A stretch of DNA of 64,000 bases, taken from contig JADJTE010000002.1 of assembly GCA_016711295.1 (NCBI GenBank), positions 124,001 to 188,000 of the forward strand. Direction: 5' to 3'. Below the pieces are notes generated by a model. The model saw only the letters and a program-made list of their open reading frames with translations, did no database searches and was not told the origin of the DNA. The stretch comes from Sphingobacteriales bacterium. GTDB taxonomy: Bacteria > Bacteroidota > Bacteroidia > Chitinophagales > UBA2359. Position numbers and translations under genes: made by a program. Position 1 is the first letter of the stretch. Every line of letters starts with the position of its first letter. Of this stretch, positions 11,263 to 20,975 are shown piece by piece.

Positions 11263-12081
11263 TTACAACAAACCCTCGTCGGCAAAGCTATAATAGTTTT
11301 GCGGGTCGATGCCCACAATAAGATGGTCTATTATCTTGATGTCCAACAATTTGCCGCTTTCTGCTAAGCGGCGAGTTAGCTCGCGGTCGGCAGTACTGGG
11401 TTTCAGGCTGCCTGATGGGTGGTTGTGGCACAAAATAATACTCGATGCCAAGGCGTTGATGGCTTTTTTGAAGATAATTTTGCTATCTGCTACTGTACTC
11501 GTCACGCCGCCCGCACTGATTCGTTCTCTGCTGACAATTTTGTTCGCTTGGTTGAGGAGTAAAATCCAAAATTGCTCGTGGTCGAGGTCGCCGAGCAGGG
11601 GCTGTAATTCGTCGAAGGCATCGCGGCTGCTGGTTATTTGTTTGCGTTGGCGCACCTCTGCCAATCGGCGGCGCAAACCCAACTCTAAGGCGGCAATAAT
11701 AGTAATGGCTTTTGCTTCGCCGATGCCTTTGAAAGCGATTAAGTCATTGACTTCTTTTTGTCCCAAGGCGTGAAGGTCGTTGGCGCAGTCTTTCAAGATG
11801 CGGCGGCACAAATCGACGGCGGTTTCTTCGGCGTTGCCCGACCCGATGAGTATAGCCAACAATTCGGCATCGGAGAGGCTTTGCCTACCTTTGAGCAACA
11901 ATTTTTCGCGTGGGCGGTCTTCTTCTGCCCAAGACTTGATACCTGACGGCGGGGTTTTTTCGGGTAGGGTAGAGGTGGGGTCTTCCATTGGTAGGAGGCT
12001 ATTGGGTTGGGGTTGGGGGGCAAGACCGCTATCAAGTTTCCGATTTTTTACTTTCGAGAGAAGCCGAATAATCGAACTCAT
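11263..12081 (-). CDS. radC: RadC/JAB-domain protein
   Basis: 272 residues. The N-terminal part carries a UPF0758-type helix-hairpin-helix (LIAFKGIGEAKA, 114-125). The C-terminal JAB/MPN domain shows the metal-binding pattern H-x-H-x10-D as H219, H221 and D232 in HNHPSGSLKPSTAD. Family knowledge: named DNA repair protein RadC, but a repair role is doubtful and the JAB fold suggests a metalloprotease-like or nucleic-acid role. The start is uncertain. The first ATG (12081) gives a low-complexity 50-residue leader, while an ATG at 11988 would start just before the conserved region. Length from 11988 (241 residues) matches typical RadC proteins of 220-230. Confidence 0.93.
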   Translation of the reverse strand: MSSIIRLLSKVKNRKLDSGLAPQPQPNSLLPMEDPTSTLPEKTPPSGIKSWAEEDRPREKLLLKGRQSLSDAELLAILIGSGNAEETAVDLCRRILKDCANDLHALGQKEVNDLIAFKGIGEAKAITIIAALELGLRRRLAEVRQRKQITSSRDAFDELQPLLGDLDHEQFWILLLNQANKIVSRERISAGGVTSTVADSKIIFKKAINALASSIILCHNHPSGSLKPSTADRELTRRLAESGKLLDIKIIDHLIVGIDPQNYYSFADEGLL

Positions 12082-12159
12082 GCTATACCGGATACCATTT
12101 CAGAGAGCAGTGCGTGACATGAATTGGATTAGTGCTATAAAGCTGAGCGGTGCGGGTAC

Positions 12160-14211
12160 TTATTCGCCCACTACTTTGAACGTAGTGCGGCGGTTTTGTT
12201 GGTGTTCCGATTCGCTACACGATACATTATTGCTACACCGATTGACCAATTGCGTTTCGCCGTAGCCGCGAGCCGCGAGCCGCATGGCTTCCACGCCTTG
12301 TTGCGCCAAATAATTGACCGCCGATTGCGCCCTTGCTTGCGATAGTTTCAGGTTGTACGAGTCGCTGCCTCGCGAGTCGGTATGCGAGCCTAATTCAATT
12401 TTGATATTGGGATTCTCTTTGAGCAATACCGCTAATTTGTCGAGTGTAGGCTTGGCATCGTCGCGTATGTCGGCTTTATCGAGGTCGTAATAGATGTTTT
12501 CTAATACGATTTCTTTTCGTTTATAAATTTTGTCCAAGGTTATTTCGGCATAAATTTTGACTGTATCGCGCCCTACCGCGCTTCGTCCGCGTGTAGTGGC
12601 ATTGTCCGATTTGGTAAAAAACCCTGCTTGGGAGGCAGTCAATTTATAGTCGGTATCCTCTTCGAGCTGTAATTCAAATTCGCCTTTTTCGGTCGTAATC
12701 AGGCGTTTAGAGATGCGGCTTTCGGTACTCAACCCCAATACCTGCACGATAGCATCGGGTACGGGAATGCTGCTTTTGATGCCGCTATTGGGGTCGTCGG
12801 GCGTATTAAAAGTTTTTTGCGATACGCGCCCTTCGAGCCAATAAACAACACTTGGCGTGGGGGTGGTTTTTTGGACAAGGGTGGTCGTATCAGGCGGCGG
12901 CGGCGTTTTTTGAGGTGTTAGTTGAGCCGCGCGATAGATATCGTCGCTGCCCTTGCCGCCTTTGCGCGACGAACTGAACCAAAGTATTGCCTCGACGGAG
13001 TCTATCAATTCAGGTCGCAGCAGGGGTTCAAAGGCGATGCCGAAATCGTCGGCAGCCGAATTGACAGGCGATTGCAGGTTTTGGGCGTTCACCCATTTTT
13101 TGCCGCGCCGCTCGGCTGCAAATATATCCAAACCGCCCATGCCCAAAAAACCGTCGGAGGCAAAATAAAATTTGCCGTCTGTGCCGATGTATGGAAAACC
13201 CTCGTAGCCAGCAGTATTTATTTCGGGACCTAAGTTTTCGGGGTCACTCCAAAATCCATCTGCCATTTTGGTGACTATATAGATGTCCTTGTTGCCAAAA
13301 CCTCCGGGCGCATCAGACGAGAAATACAGTTGCGTTCCGTCGGGCGATAGGCAGGGCTGCCCTACATTGGTCGTATCGTTGTCGAACAAATCGACCTTTT
13401 CGGGCAAATGCCATTTGCCGCCCGCTTGTCGGTAGCTAGTATAGATTTGGCAAAAGTCGTCTTTTTCGCCCTCGCTCCCGCAAGCTGTGAAGTAGGCAAT
13501 GCGGTAATCGCTGCTAAACGAGACCGTGCCTTCGTTATAGGGCGTATTGATGCTATCGCCAAACAAGGCGGGATTGGCATACATGCCCTTAGCTTGGGGT
13601 TGTGCTATGAATAGGTCGGCAAATTTTTGTCCTGTCCAGCCATAGCGTTTATCGCCTGTGGCGGTCTCGCGGTCGGAGGTAAATACTATTTTGTCGCCTT
13701 CATATACGACAGGCGAAAAATCGGAGGCGGTCGAGTTCAATCCCTGCATATTTTCGAGGCGGTACGAACTTGGTTTTTTGAGCCATTCTAAGGCTTGTCG
13801 GCAGCCTTGCATTTGTTCTGCACCCCTCGCGCGGTCGGCGGGGTTGTTCAGCATATATTCTTTGAACAGATTGATAGCCTCGTTATATTTGCCATTGGCT
13901 TTGAGCATTTGTGCATAACGAAAATTGACTAATGGGTCGGTGCTGAACTCCAAGGCTTTGGCATACCAAGTTTCGGCGGCATCGGTTCGGTTGGCTAAAC
14001 GATAACATTCGCCTATTTTGTAGGCAAGCCCCGACTTGCCTACGAGGTCGCTTGTGCTTTCGTAGTCGGTTTGCAGCAGTTCGGCAGCGGTGCTATATTG
14101 TTTGTTGGCATAGGCGGTTTCGGCATCTATTTTGGGTTGTAATAAAGCCCTGCAACCGCCCGCAGCAATGGCAATGACAAACAGTAAGCAGCAAAAAAAG
14201 GGATATCGCAT
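12160..14211 (-). CDS. PorE-like T9SS OmpA-family lipoprotein
   Basis: 683 residues in the order known for PorE. A lipoprotein signal has Cys20 in the lipobox AAGGC. TPR helices follow at about 28-150, then a PD40/WD40-like propeller at 160-410 (SPDGTQLYFSSD, GTDGKFYFASDG). A carboxypeptidase-regulatory-like beta domain lies at 460-560 and a C-terminal OmpA peptidoglycan-binding domain at 570-683 (YYDLDKADIRDDA, GSHTDSRGSD). Family knowledge: PorE links the T9SS outer-membrane ring to peptidoglycan. That fits a window rich in T9SS cargo, although Bacteroidota carry paralogues of this architecture with other roles. It ends 78 bases before the radC start and may share a transcript with it. Confidence 0.85.
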   Translation of the reverse strand: MRYPFFCCLLFVIAIAAGGCRALLQPKIDAETAYANKQYSTAAELLQTDYESTSDLVGKSGLAYKIGECYRLANRTDAAETWYAKALEFSTDPLVNFRYAQMLKANGKYNEAINLFKEYMLNNPADRARGAEQMQGCRQALEWLKKPSSYRLENMQGLNSTASDFSPVVYEGDKIVFTSDRETATGDKRYGWTGQKFADLFIAQPQAKGMYANPALFGDSINTPYNEGTVSFSSDYRIAYFTACGSEGEKDDFCQIYTSYRQAGGKWHLPEKVDLFDNDTTNVGQPCLSPDGTQLYFSSDAPGGFGNKDIYIVTKMADGFWSDPENLGPEINTAGYEGFPYIGTDGKFYFASDGFLGMGGLDIFAAERRGKKWVNAQNLQSPVNSAADDFGIAFEPLLRPELIDSVEAILWFSSSRKGGKGSDDIYRAAQLTPQKTPPPPDTTTLVQKTTPTPSVVYWLEGRVSQKTFNTPDDPNSGIKSSIPVPDAIVQVLGLSTESRISKRLITTEKGEFELQLEEDTDYKLTASQAGFFTKSDNATTRGRSAVGRDTVKIYAEITLDKIYKRKEIVLENIYYDLDKADIRDDAKPTLDKLAVLLKENPNIKIELGSHTDSRGSDSYNLKLSQARAQSAVNYLAQQGVEAMRLAARGYGETQLVNRCSNNVSCSESEHQQNRRTTFKVVGE

Positions 14212-14462
14212 GTCGGAAATGAGTCGGTAAATAAAACGCGCTTAACGGGATACGCTCGAATATTGCTATAACGTTATTTAGGCGTATTTAGTTGTGTGGG
14301 CAATAGGCGTAAAAAATGGCAAATATAGGACAAAAATAGCGGTTGGTGTGTGTTGGTGAGGGGGTTTCTTTTTGTAACTTATGCCAACGATGTGCAATAA
14401 AGCTATATGGCGGGCGTTTTTTGTAGTTAATTCGTAGATAGCTATAATTGCCTGAAAAACTG

Positions 14463-14470
14463 TACCTTTG
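14463..14470 (+). promoter_or_regulatory. -7 box upstream of gldB
   Basis: TACCTTTG matches TAnnTTTG and lies immediately before the inverted-repeat element. The gldB transcript would therefore carry that element in its 5' leader. The -33 element is not clear. Confidence 0.5.
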
Positions 14471-14472
14471 TA

Positions 14473-14540
14473 GTAACTATTTAGCCTTGTAGGAATAGCC
14501 CATTACCCCATACCCAAAACCCTATACCCTAAATAGTTAC
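14473..14540. repeat. Family 1 inverted-repeat element, copy A (68 bases)
   Basis: It has perfect 12-base ends: gtaactatttag at 14473-14484 and ctaaatagttac at 14529-14540. It shares the left arm (CCTTGTAGG) and right arm (CCCAAAACCCTATACCC) with the copies near 26179 and 29414 but lacks their middle, so it looks like an internally deleted copy. It lies in the predicted leader of gldB. Confidence 0.85.
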
Positions 14541-14570
14541 GCTATTTTTTTTATTGTCAAATCATCATAC

Positions 14571-15632
14571 ATGCACCCGAATCCCTTTTTGTCGCGCTCT
14601 TATACGTCGCACCGCGCGGCATTTTGCTTGTTTATTGCCCTATTGACCACCCTATCGGCTTGCCGCCAAGAGGGTAGCTCCCGCCCCGATGTGTCGGGCA
14701 TTGATGCACCGATACAAATACGCCGATTCGAGCGCGATTTGTTTGCCTTATCCACCGATGCGCGTTTCGGAGCGCAGGCTACCGCCCTCCAACGCCAATA
14801 CCCCGATTTTTATGGCTTGTTCGTGTCGCAGATTATGGGCTTTGGCGAACCCTACGACACCGCCCGCACTTATCCTGCGCTCCGAGATTTTATACAAAAT
14901 CCCGATATGCGCTTTCTGTACGATACCTGTATGCAGCAATACCCCGACCTAAGCGGTTTGGAAGCCGATTTTTCGCAAGCATTCCGCTACGTCAAACACT
15001 ATTTGCCCGCCACGTCGTTGCCCCAAGTTGTGAGCCATATATCGGCATTCGGTCCCGCAGCCGTCACTATCGACGATGAATTGATAGGCATCAATTTAGA
15101 TATGTATATGGGTAGTCATTTTCCGCTCTATCAGACACCCGATTTTCCCGCCTACCTCACGCGCCGTTTTCAGCGCGAGTATATAGTGCCCAATACCCTG
15201 AAAGCATATATCAAAGGCATCTATACGGCTACCGAGCAAGACCTACCGCGCCTAATAGACCATATAGCCTACGAAGGCAAATTGTTGTATTTTTTAGACC
15301 AAGTATTGCCCGATACGCCCGACAGCCTAAAAATAGGTTACGGCGGACAAGATTTGGCTTGGTGTGCCAAGAACGAAGCTGAGATTTGGGCGTTTTTGAT
15401 AGACCAAGAATTGTTGTTCAATACACAATCGAAAAATTTTTATAAATACCTTGACGAAGCTCCTCATACGAGCGGTATGCCCGCCGAATCGCCTGGGCGC
15501 GTACCTATTTGGGTGGGTTGGCAAATGGTGCGTCGCTATATGCAATCCCATCCCAATACGACATTCGAGCAATTGATGGCACTCAAAGACGGGCAAGCCT
15601 TGCTCAAAGCCGCCAAGTATAAGCCAAAGTAG
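14571..15632 (+). CDS. gldB: Gliding motility lipoprotein GldB
   Basis: 353 residues with a lipoprotein signal (lipobox LSAC, Cys31). The body has the GldB pattern: IQIRRFERDLFAL near the lipid anchor, FISQIMGFGEP-like and YVKHYLP segments, then IGINLDMYMG and a C-terminal GRVPIWVGWQMVRRYM. Family knowledge: GldB is required for gliding in Flavobacterium and is widespread in Bacteroidota, including non-gliders. Its exact biochemical role is unsettled. A strong terminator follows directly. No other gld genes are next to it, which is usual for gldB. Confidence 0.88.
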   Translation: MHPNPFLSRSYTSHRAAFCLFIALLTTLSACRQEGSSRPDVSGIDAPIQIRRFERDLFALSTDARFGAQATALQRQYPDFYGLFVSQIMGFGEPYDTARTYPALRDFIQNPDMRFLYDTCMQQYPDLSGLEADFSQAFRYVKHYLPATSLPQVVSHISAFGPAAVTIDDELIGINLDMYMGSHFPLYQTPDFPAYLTRRFQREYIVPNTLKAYIKGIYTATEQDLPRLIDHIAYEGKLLYFLDQVLPDTPDSLKIGYGGQDLAWCAKNEAEIWAFLIDQELLFNTQSKNFYKYLDEAPHTSGMPAESPGRVPIWVGWQMVRRYMQSHPNTTFEQLMALKDGQALLKAAKYKPK

Positions 15633-15664
15633 CTGTTTGCGCCAAAGCCGCTCAGCAAATGCCC

Positions 15665-15708
15665 CCGCGCAGTACGCCGCCCGCCCGCCCCGTACTGCGG
15701 TTTTTTTT
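15665..15708 (+). terminator. Terminator after gldB
   Basis: The hairpin pairs gcagtac (about 15668) with gtactgc (about 15692), extended by flanking C-G pairs. A run of eight T follows at 15701-15708. Confidence 0.85.
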
Positions 15709-15876
15709 ACTCTGGTGTGCGCCCCACCAAAAAAATAAAAAAAAAATTTGCCCATTTTGCAGCGGGTATCCAAAGAAGGTTTATCTTTACCCCTGATTGC
15801 TTAGTTTTGGGTCGTATAGATACAAAAAATCAGCCGACAAGCAATTATTTGCTCACCATTTAACCGTTTTTTTAAC

Positions 15877-18800
15877 ATGAAAAGATTTATGCAACCAACG
15901 GACAATGTCCGCCCGGGCTTCGGGCTTCGGGCTTCGGGCTTCGGGCCATTAATCGTATCACCCTTTAAATGCCTGCCGTTTATGCTGTTCGTTTTATTGA
16001 CTTGTGCGCCGGGCAGCCGCCTTTTTGGGCAGGACTTGGGCGGAGACTTTGCTTATCAAGTAGATATCTCGCAAATTAACCCCGCCACAGGAGCCGACAT
16101 GAGCGGCTACCCCTTGTTTTTCGTCACCATTACGTCAACTTATCCGAGTCCTAACTCATATGTTGCTCATCTCGGCTGCATGATACACTTACGCTTGCGT
16201 TTTGAGCTATATGATGCGGCGGGCGCACTCCTCGAAACCTTGCACCTACCATCGGAAGGTGAGGACTTTGATTTGTATAGAAATACGGATTGGAATATGG
16301 GCGCACCTTTTGTGTTGGGCTACATGAACACCTTTACCGCAGTGAGTTGTGTGGAAAACGTGGCATACGTGCAGATATACAGCCAAATGCATCAAAACTT
16401 GTACGATACTGACTTTTGTAATGGAACGCTCGACCAAGGCGACTTCCATAGTCTTACCATCACCTATCCCGATGGCGCAACCTATGTGGGCAGTGCAACG
16501 GGTGCCACTCCGGGAGGCATCATAGACGAATCGAACATCCATACCCTCAACTTCCCCGCCCCCGTCGATGGCACCAATATACCCCTTGACTTGGCAATAC
16601 TGAGCGACCACCAAAACTGCCCCGCTGAACTACTGAGCTATGCCCTGCCCATAGGCGGCTGTCCGCCCTATACCACTACTTGGTTCGACAGCGATGGCAA
16701 TGTGATACCTTATCCCGATTTCGATGAAACAGGCTTTCCTTACCCCGAAGAGGGCGGAAACATCATACCAGTAAACGTAGATAACGAATACACTGTACAA
16801 GTAACAGACAACAACGGCAATACCGCATCGCGCAGCTTTAAGTATGGCATAGACAACTATACCATCTCGGCGGGCACCAACGAAGTATGGGACGCGGACG
16901 ACGTGCTTATGGACGCGCTATTCGTCGACGGCGAAGTGGTCGTGGAAACCGGTGTCACCCTAACGATTAACGATATCTCGGTGGCGTTTATGGGCGAATA
17001 TTCAGGCATAACCGTCAAAAAGGGCGGGAAACTATTCGTTAACAACGCCGTTTTATACGCGCAACATTGTGATGTTGGTGCCGACCTTGCCGATTACCCG
17101 CATTGGAGGGGCATTGCGGTGGAGGGCAATACATCGGGTGTACTCAATTCGACAGGCGAAGTGGTCTTGCATGGTGCCACTATTCGGCAGGCAAGCATAG
17201 GCATCAATGCCGTACTGACCAATAGCATCATCACGACGGGCACCGCCCCAGACATGATAAAAGCATACGACAGCTATTTTGACAACAACCGTGTCGCCAT
17301 CAATGTTTTGTCGCCTTATTGCCCTATCGTTATAGACAATTGCACGTTTGCGCAAAGTGGCTTTCCCGAAATGGGTACATACCTTAACAGTTCGAGCCAT
17401 ATCGTGTTGGCGGGAGTATATAAGGCAAACATCAAAAATAGCCGTTTTTACGACAATGTCAACAAGGGTCGAACGGGCATTACTTGTATCTATGCGGGTG
17501 CTATTATCAAAAACAACGATTTTGGCGAACCCAGCAAAATACTATATCGCGGCATCGACGTGCTGGGCTCGCCAGCGGCGCAGGCAGCCTATATGCTGAT
17601 AGAAGACAACCGATTTGTCAAAACCCGCAAAGGTATCAATATGCTGGGTAGCGGATTTGGGCGCATACGAAACAACGAATTTAAGATTTTTCACACGGCG
17701 GCGAGTGCCATTAACGGTTACGGCATTTTTCTGGAAAACTGTATGGGTGTAGAAGTGAGCGGCAATATCCTGACCGCCACCACCCAATCCTTAGCCTCGC
17801 CCAGCACTGTCGTAGGCACTTGGGGCATTGTAGCCAAAAATATAGGCTGTGCAGGTGCCAACATTAGCAATAACGGTTTTAACGCCGAAGGCGCCAACAG
17901 CCGCTTTTATGCCGCCCTCCAATTTGAGGGCAATAACGAAAACTTAGAACTCACCTGCAATATATACGGAGCACCACACATGAACGACTGGATGATTGCT
18001 CCCTCCGCCGTACTAGGTCCACAAGGGGAATGTTATCCCTTAGAACCTAGCTTATCTGCCCCACTACGCGAACAATGGCATGTGGGCGGCACGATGCCCT
18101 ACCACATCTACAACGCATCGTCCAATATGCTCGAAATTACGCCCTACAACGATGCCGCTAATATACCGACCTTGATTAGTGGCAATGTCGAGATTGACGA
18201 CCCATGCAACAGTACAGGCACCGTAAACTGCGCTCCCTTGGAGATGGAGCCGCCCTCCTTGGTGCGCGACCGCCTATTAGCTGCCCAAACCGAGCGCGAA
18301 TATATGGCAGCACTGCGCCAACTGATACAATCGCGTATGGCAAATGACGAAATAGCGGAAGTAAAGCTCGATTTGGACGAACAAACCCACGACTGCGCAA
18401 GAAAGATAGCCGTGGCTACCCGCGTGACGGCGGCGGAATTTGAAGCGGCATTAGCGCGATTGGCGCAATTGTCGCTCACCGAACCGGATAACCAGCAGTT
18501 TTTCGAGCTATATACAGCACTCATTGATGCCATGACCGCCGGAGGCAGCGGCAAAACCGACGAGGCAGCAGAGGCTTTTATAGCCGACTATGCCCTAAGC
18601 GAGGAGCCTAATACCTGCTATGCCGAGGCGTATAGGGCATTTTACTACGGCGATTCGTTCGACAAAACCCCCGCTTGGGTGCCCACGCAAAAGACCAGCG
18701 AAGCCGCCGCCGCTGCGGGCGGCTTCATAGCGGGCTATTCCGATGGGTTCGTTAGGCTTTATTTTTCGACCGACCTATTGGCGCAACTACAAAACGCCTC

Positions 18801-18975
18801 CTGCCAAATAGCCCTCATTGACCTAAGCGGCAGACGTATGTCTGTTCACACCGCCGATAGCCCCGCGCAAGGCTACGCACTACCCGCTGCCGACTTGCCC
18901 GAAGGCATGTACCTGCTGCAACTACAAAACGGACAACGCACCGCCAACACTTGTAAAGTAACCATTATCCGTTAA
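15877..18975 (+). CDS. T9SS type A cargo with parallel beta-helix region (gene A)
   Basis: 1,032 residues from the ATG at 15877. A second ATG at 15982 gives MLFVLLTCAPGSRLFGQ, a cleaner signal peptide, and may be the real start. The middle (about 330-700) has pectate-lyase-like parallel beta-helix repeats: ITVKKGGKLFVNNAVL, GIDVLGSPAAQAAYMLIEDN and many NN/N-x-F turns. A helical region follows at about 790-930. The tail is a T9SS type A sorting domain (LIDLSGRRM, LPEGMYLLQL, terminal R). The ligand or substrate is not evident. A heptamer array lies between the two candidate starts. Confidence 0.82.
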   Translation: MKRFMQPTDNVRPGFGLRASGFGPLIVSPFKCLPFMLFVLLTCAPGSRLFGQDLGGDFAYQVDISQINPATGADMSGYPLFFVTITSTYPSPNSYVAHLGCMIHLRLRFELYDAAGALLETLHLPSEGEDFDLYRNTDWNMGAPFVLGYMNTFTAVSCVENVAYVQIYSQMHQNLYDTDFCNGTLDQGDFHSLTITYPDGATYVGSATGATPGGIIDESNIHTLNFPAPVDGTNIPLDLAILSDHQNCPAELLSYALPIGGCPPYTTTWFDSDGNVIPYPDFDETGFPYPEEGGNIIPVNVDNEYTVQVTDNNGNTASRSFKYGIDNYTISAGTNEVWDADDVLMDALFVDGEVVVETGVTLTINDISVAFMGEYSGITVKKGGKLFVNNAVLYAQHCDVGADLADYPHWRGIAVEGNTSGVLNSTGEVVLHGATIRQASIGINAVLTNSIITTGTAPDMIKAYDSYFDNNRVAINVLSPYCPIVIDNCTFAQSGFPEMGTYLNSSSHIVLAGVYKANIKNSRFYDNVNKGRTGITCIYAGAIIKNNDFGEPSKILYRGIDVLGSPAAQAAYMLIEDNRFVKTRKGINMLGSGFGRIRNNEFKIFHTAASAINGYGIFLENCMGVEVSGNILTATTQSLASPSTVVGTWGIVAKNIGCAGANISNNGFNAEGANSRFYAALQFEGNNENLELTCNIYGAPHMNDWMIAPSAVLGPQGECYPLEPSLSAPLREQWHVGGTMPYHIYNASSNMLEITPYNDAANIPTLISGNVEIDDPCNSTGTVNCAPLEMEPPSLVRDRLLAAQTEREYMAALRQLIQSRMANDEIAEVKLDLDEQTHDCARKIAVATRVTAAEFEAALARLAQLSLTEPDNQQFFELYTALIDAMTAGGSGKTDEAAEAFIADYALSEEPNTCYAEAYRAFYYGDSFDKTPAWVPTQKTSEAAAAAGGFIAGYSDGFVRLYFSTDLLAQLQNASCQIALIDLSGRRMSVHTADSPAQGYALPAADLPEGMYLLQLQNGQRTANTCKVTIIR
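15914..15946 (+). repeat. CGGGCTT heptamer array in the gene A leader
   Basis: Four perfect copies of CGGGCTT (15914-15941) plus a five-base partial copy encode the GFGLRASGFGP stretch just before the hydrophobic signal segment. A change of one unit shifts the frame relative to the ATG at 15877 but not relative to the ATG at 15982. Confidence 0.9.
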
Positions 18976-19063
18976 ACCTAAACGGCAAGGCAACTCGACC
19001 GACTTATATGCTGCTGCATAAAGGCACGGTATCGGGTTGCCTTGCTCATTTATACCAAGCAAA

Positions 19064-20533
19064 GTGAAAACGTACCTAATAATTATACTGTTGATAATTT
19101 GCCGATTGCCCGTGTTTTGTCAAATAAACTATTTTCATAAGATATACCCTAACGATACGAGTACCCATTATACCATTGCCACCATACCCCAACAAGACGG
19201 CACTTATTATACGCTAAGCCTACAATCGGGTATTGTACTGCATATTATAGACGAAATGGGCAATATAGAACAAACCAAAATAATAGATTATGGTTCAGAC
19301 CAATACGGTTTAGTGGAAGGCGAGCAATTTATCCGCAATGCCCAAGGCGGCTATACGCTGGTATATAGGCGCACGGTAGCACCGGGTAGTACGGACAAGG
19401 ACATTTACATGGTGTTTTTGGATGCCGATGGCAACCCGACGGGGCAGCCCCAGCACTACGGCGAACCCGATGCCACCGAATCGCCCTTGCAGGTACTCCA
19501 AACCTCCGATAATGGCTACCTGATAGTGGGGCAGCAATATTACAACAACGAGTATTCTCATTTTTACCTCGTCAAAACCGACAGCGTCGGCGGCGTTGTC
19601 TGGACAAATACCTATACGACGGGCAATACGGGTTCTAGCGTTCCTTTTACTGCCCTAGAACGCCCCGATGGTGGTTATATGCTATCGGGCTACGGGCATT
19701 ATCCCATTTGGAATTATCAAACAATAGTATGCGCTATTGATGCCGCTGGCAATTGGGAATGGACGCGGAATTATGGCTCCGTAGGCGACGACGGGGCAGG
19801 CATGCTTACCCAACAAAGCGATACCACTTATTTTTTATACGGATTGATGCGAGAAGGCGGAATGCGCAAGATATTTTTGAGCTACTTAAATAATGGCGGC
19901 GATACGATTTGGAGAAAAAAGTATATTATGAGTGATTTTACCGGTCCACAAGCTTATTTCCTAAAAAAATCGAACAATCGCTATTACGCGGCGGGTTTGA
20001 ACCAAGACCCCACGACCTCCGAATTGGCGGGGGTATTGTTGGCTTTTGATGGGCAGGGCGACACGCTCTGGACGCGCCAATTTACGTCGAACCCCGCGCA
20101 AGAGCATTACCTGCGCGACATTGATTTTACGCCCGACGGTGGCATCATACTCACGGGTTTTGTATATGACCAGCCGACGGCGGGTTGGCTCATCAAAACC
20201 GATAGTCTGGGCAATACCTGCGCCTATGTAGGCTGCGACAGCACTTCGGTTGTTGGCGTTGGTTGGAGTGCTGCCGCCGCTCCCGACCCGCCGCCTTACG
20301 CCGTGGTGTATGCCGCGCCTGCTTTGGAGTTGCGCTCCTTGGTGCTGTCTGCCACCGCTACGACGTTTAACCTATACGACCTACAAGGCAGAACGGCGAT
20401 GAGTCGGTTCCTGCACCCAGCCGCGTCGGTGCAACACATAGACGCGGGGTCGCTGCCCGCCGGCATCTATGTCTATACGTTTGCCGACCCGAATGGTGGC
20501 ATCGTGCAGCGCGGCAAGGTGGCGGTTTGGTAG
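19064..20533 (+). CDS. T9SS type A cargo, WD/delta-60-like propeller (gene B, copy 1)
   Basis: 489 residues from the GTG at 19064, chosen because the protein then begins MKTYLIIILLIICRLPVFC, a clear signal peptide. A longer frame from a TTG at 19037 adds nine unlikely residues. The body has repeated blades with TSDNGYLIVG, RPDGGYMLSGYG and TPDGGIILTGF motifs, each with W-T or K-T-D-S-L-G-N. The end is a type A sorting domain (LYDLQGR, LPAGIYVYTF). Family knowledge: such propellers are secreted by T9SS and their ligands are mostly unknown. It follows gene A by 88 bases and is probably co-transcribed. Confidence 0.85.
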   Translation: MKTYLIIILLIICRLPVFCQINYFHKIYPNDTSTHYTIATIPQQDGTYYTLSLQSGIVLHIIDEMGNIEQTKIIDYGSDQYGLVEGEQFIRNAQGGYTLVYRRTVAPGSTDKDIYMVFLDADGNPTGQPQHYGEPDATESPLQVLQTSDNGYLIVGQQYYNNEYSHFYLVKTDSVGGVVWTNTYTTGNTGSSVPFTALERPDGGYMLSGYGHYPIWNYQTIVCAIDAAGNWEWTRNYGSVGDDGAGMLTQQSDTTYFLYGLMREGGMRKIFLSYLNNGGDTIWRKKYIMSDFTGPQAYFLKKSNNRYYAAGLNQDPTTSELAGVLLAFDGQGDTLWTRQFTSNPAQEHYLRDIDFTPDGGIILTGFVYDQPTAGWLIKTDSLGNTCAYVGCDSTSVVGVGWSAAAAPDPPPYAVVYAAPALELRSLVLSATATTFNLYDLQGRTAMSRFLHPAASVQHIDAGSLPAGIYVYTFADPNGGIVQRGKVAVW

Positions 20534-20975
20534 GGGCGATTGGCTGCCTCTGCTCTTGGATGCCGCCCAATACTTAGCGGTTTAGGTCTCTGCGGTCGCA
20601 CAAGCGTTCGACGACGGCAGCGTCCCTCGTGCCGAGCGGCATTGGGTGCAAAAAACAAAAAAAAAATTGCCCATTTTGCGGCGGGTATCCAAAGAAGGTT
20701 TATCTTTACCCCTGATTGCCTAACTTTGGGTCGTATAGATACAAAAAATCAGCCGACAAGCAATTATTTGCTCACCATTTAACCGTTTTTTTACCCGCTG
20801 CCGACTTGCCCGAAGGCATGTACCTCCTGCAACTACAAAACGGACAACGCACCGCCAACACTTGTAAAGTAACCATTATCCGTTAAACCTAAACGGCAAG
20901 GCAACTCGACCGACTTATATGCTGCTGCATAAAGGCACGGTATCGGGTTGCCTTGCTCATTTATACCCAAGCAAA
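20534..20975. other. Spacer holding duplicated leader and a gene A scar
   Basis: Bases 20534-20650 are unique. From about 20655 the sequence copies the gene A leader, then (20794-20886) the last codons of gene A, then the A-B spacer. There is no independent gene here. Confidence 0.8.
20794..20886 (+). pseudogene. Remnant of the second copy of gene A
   Basis: The sequence encodes LPAADLPEGMYLLQLQNG onward to the stop at 20884-20886, matching the final 30 residues of gene A. It is fused directly to the gene A leader, and the whole body (about 3 kb) is gone. No start codon remains in frame. Confidence 0.9.

Larger units (their letters stand above)
14212..14570. other. Divergent promoter region
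   Basis: This 359-base spacer lies between the porE-like gene (minus) and gldB (plus). It holds the -7 box for gldB (14463-14470), a 68-base inverted-repeat element in the gldB leader (14473-14540) and possible minus-strand promoter sequence near 14316. Confidence 0.6.
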
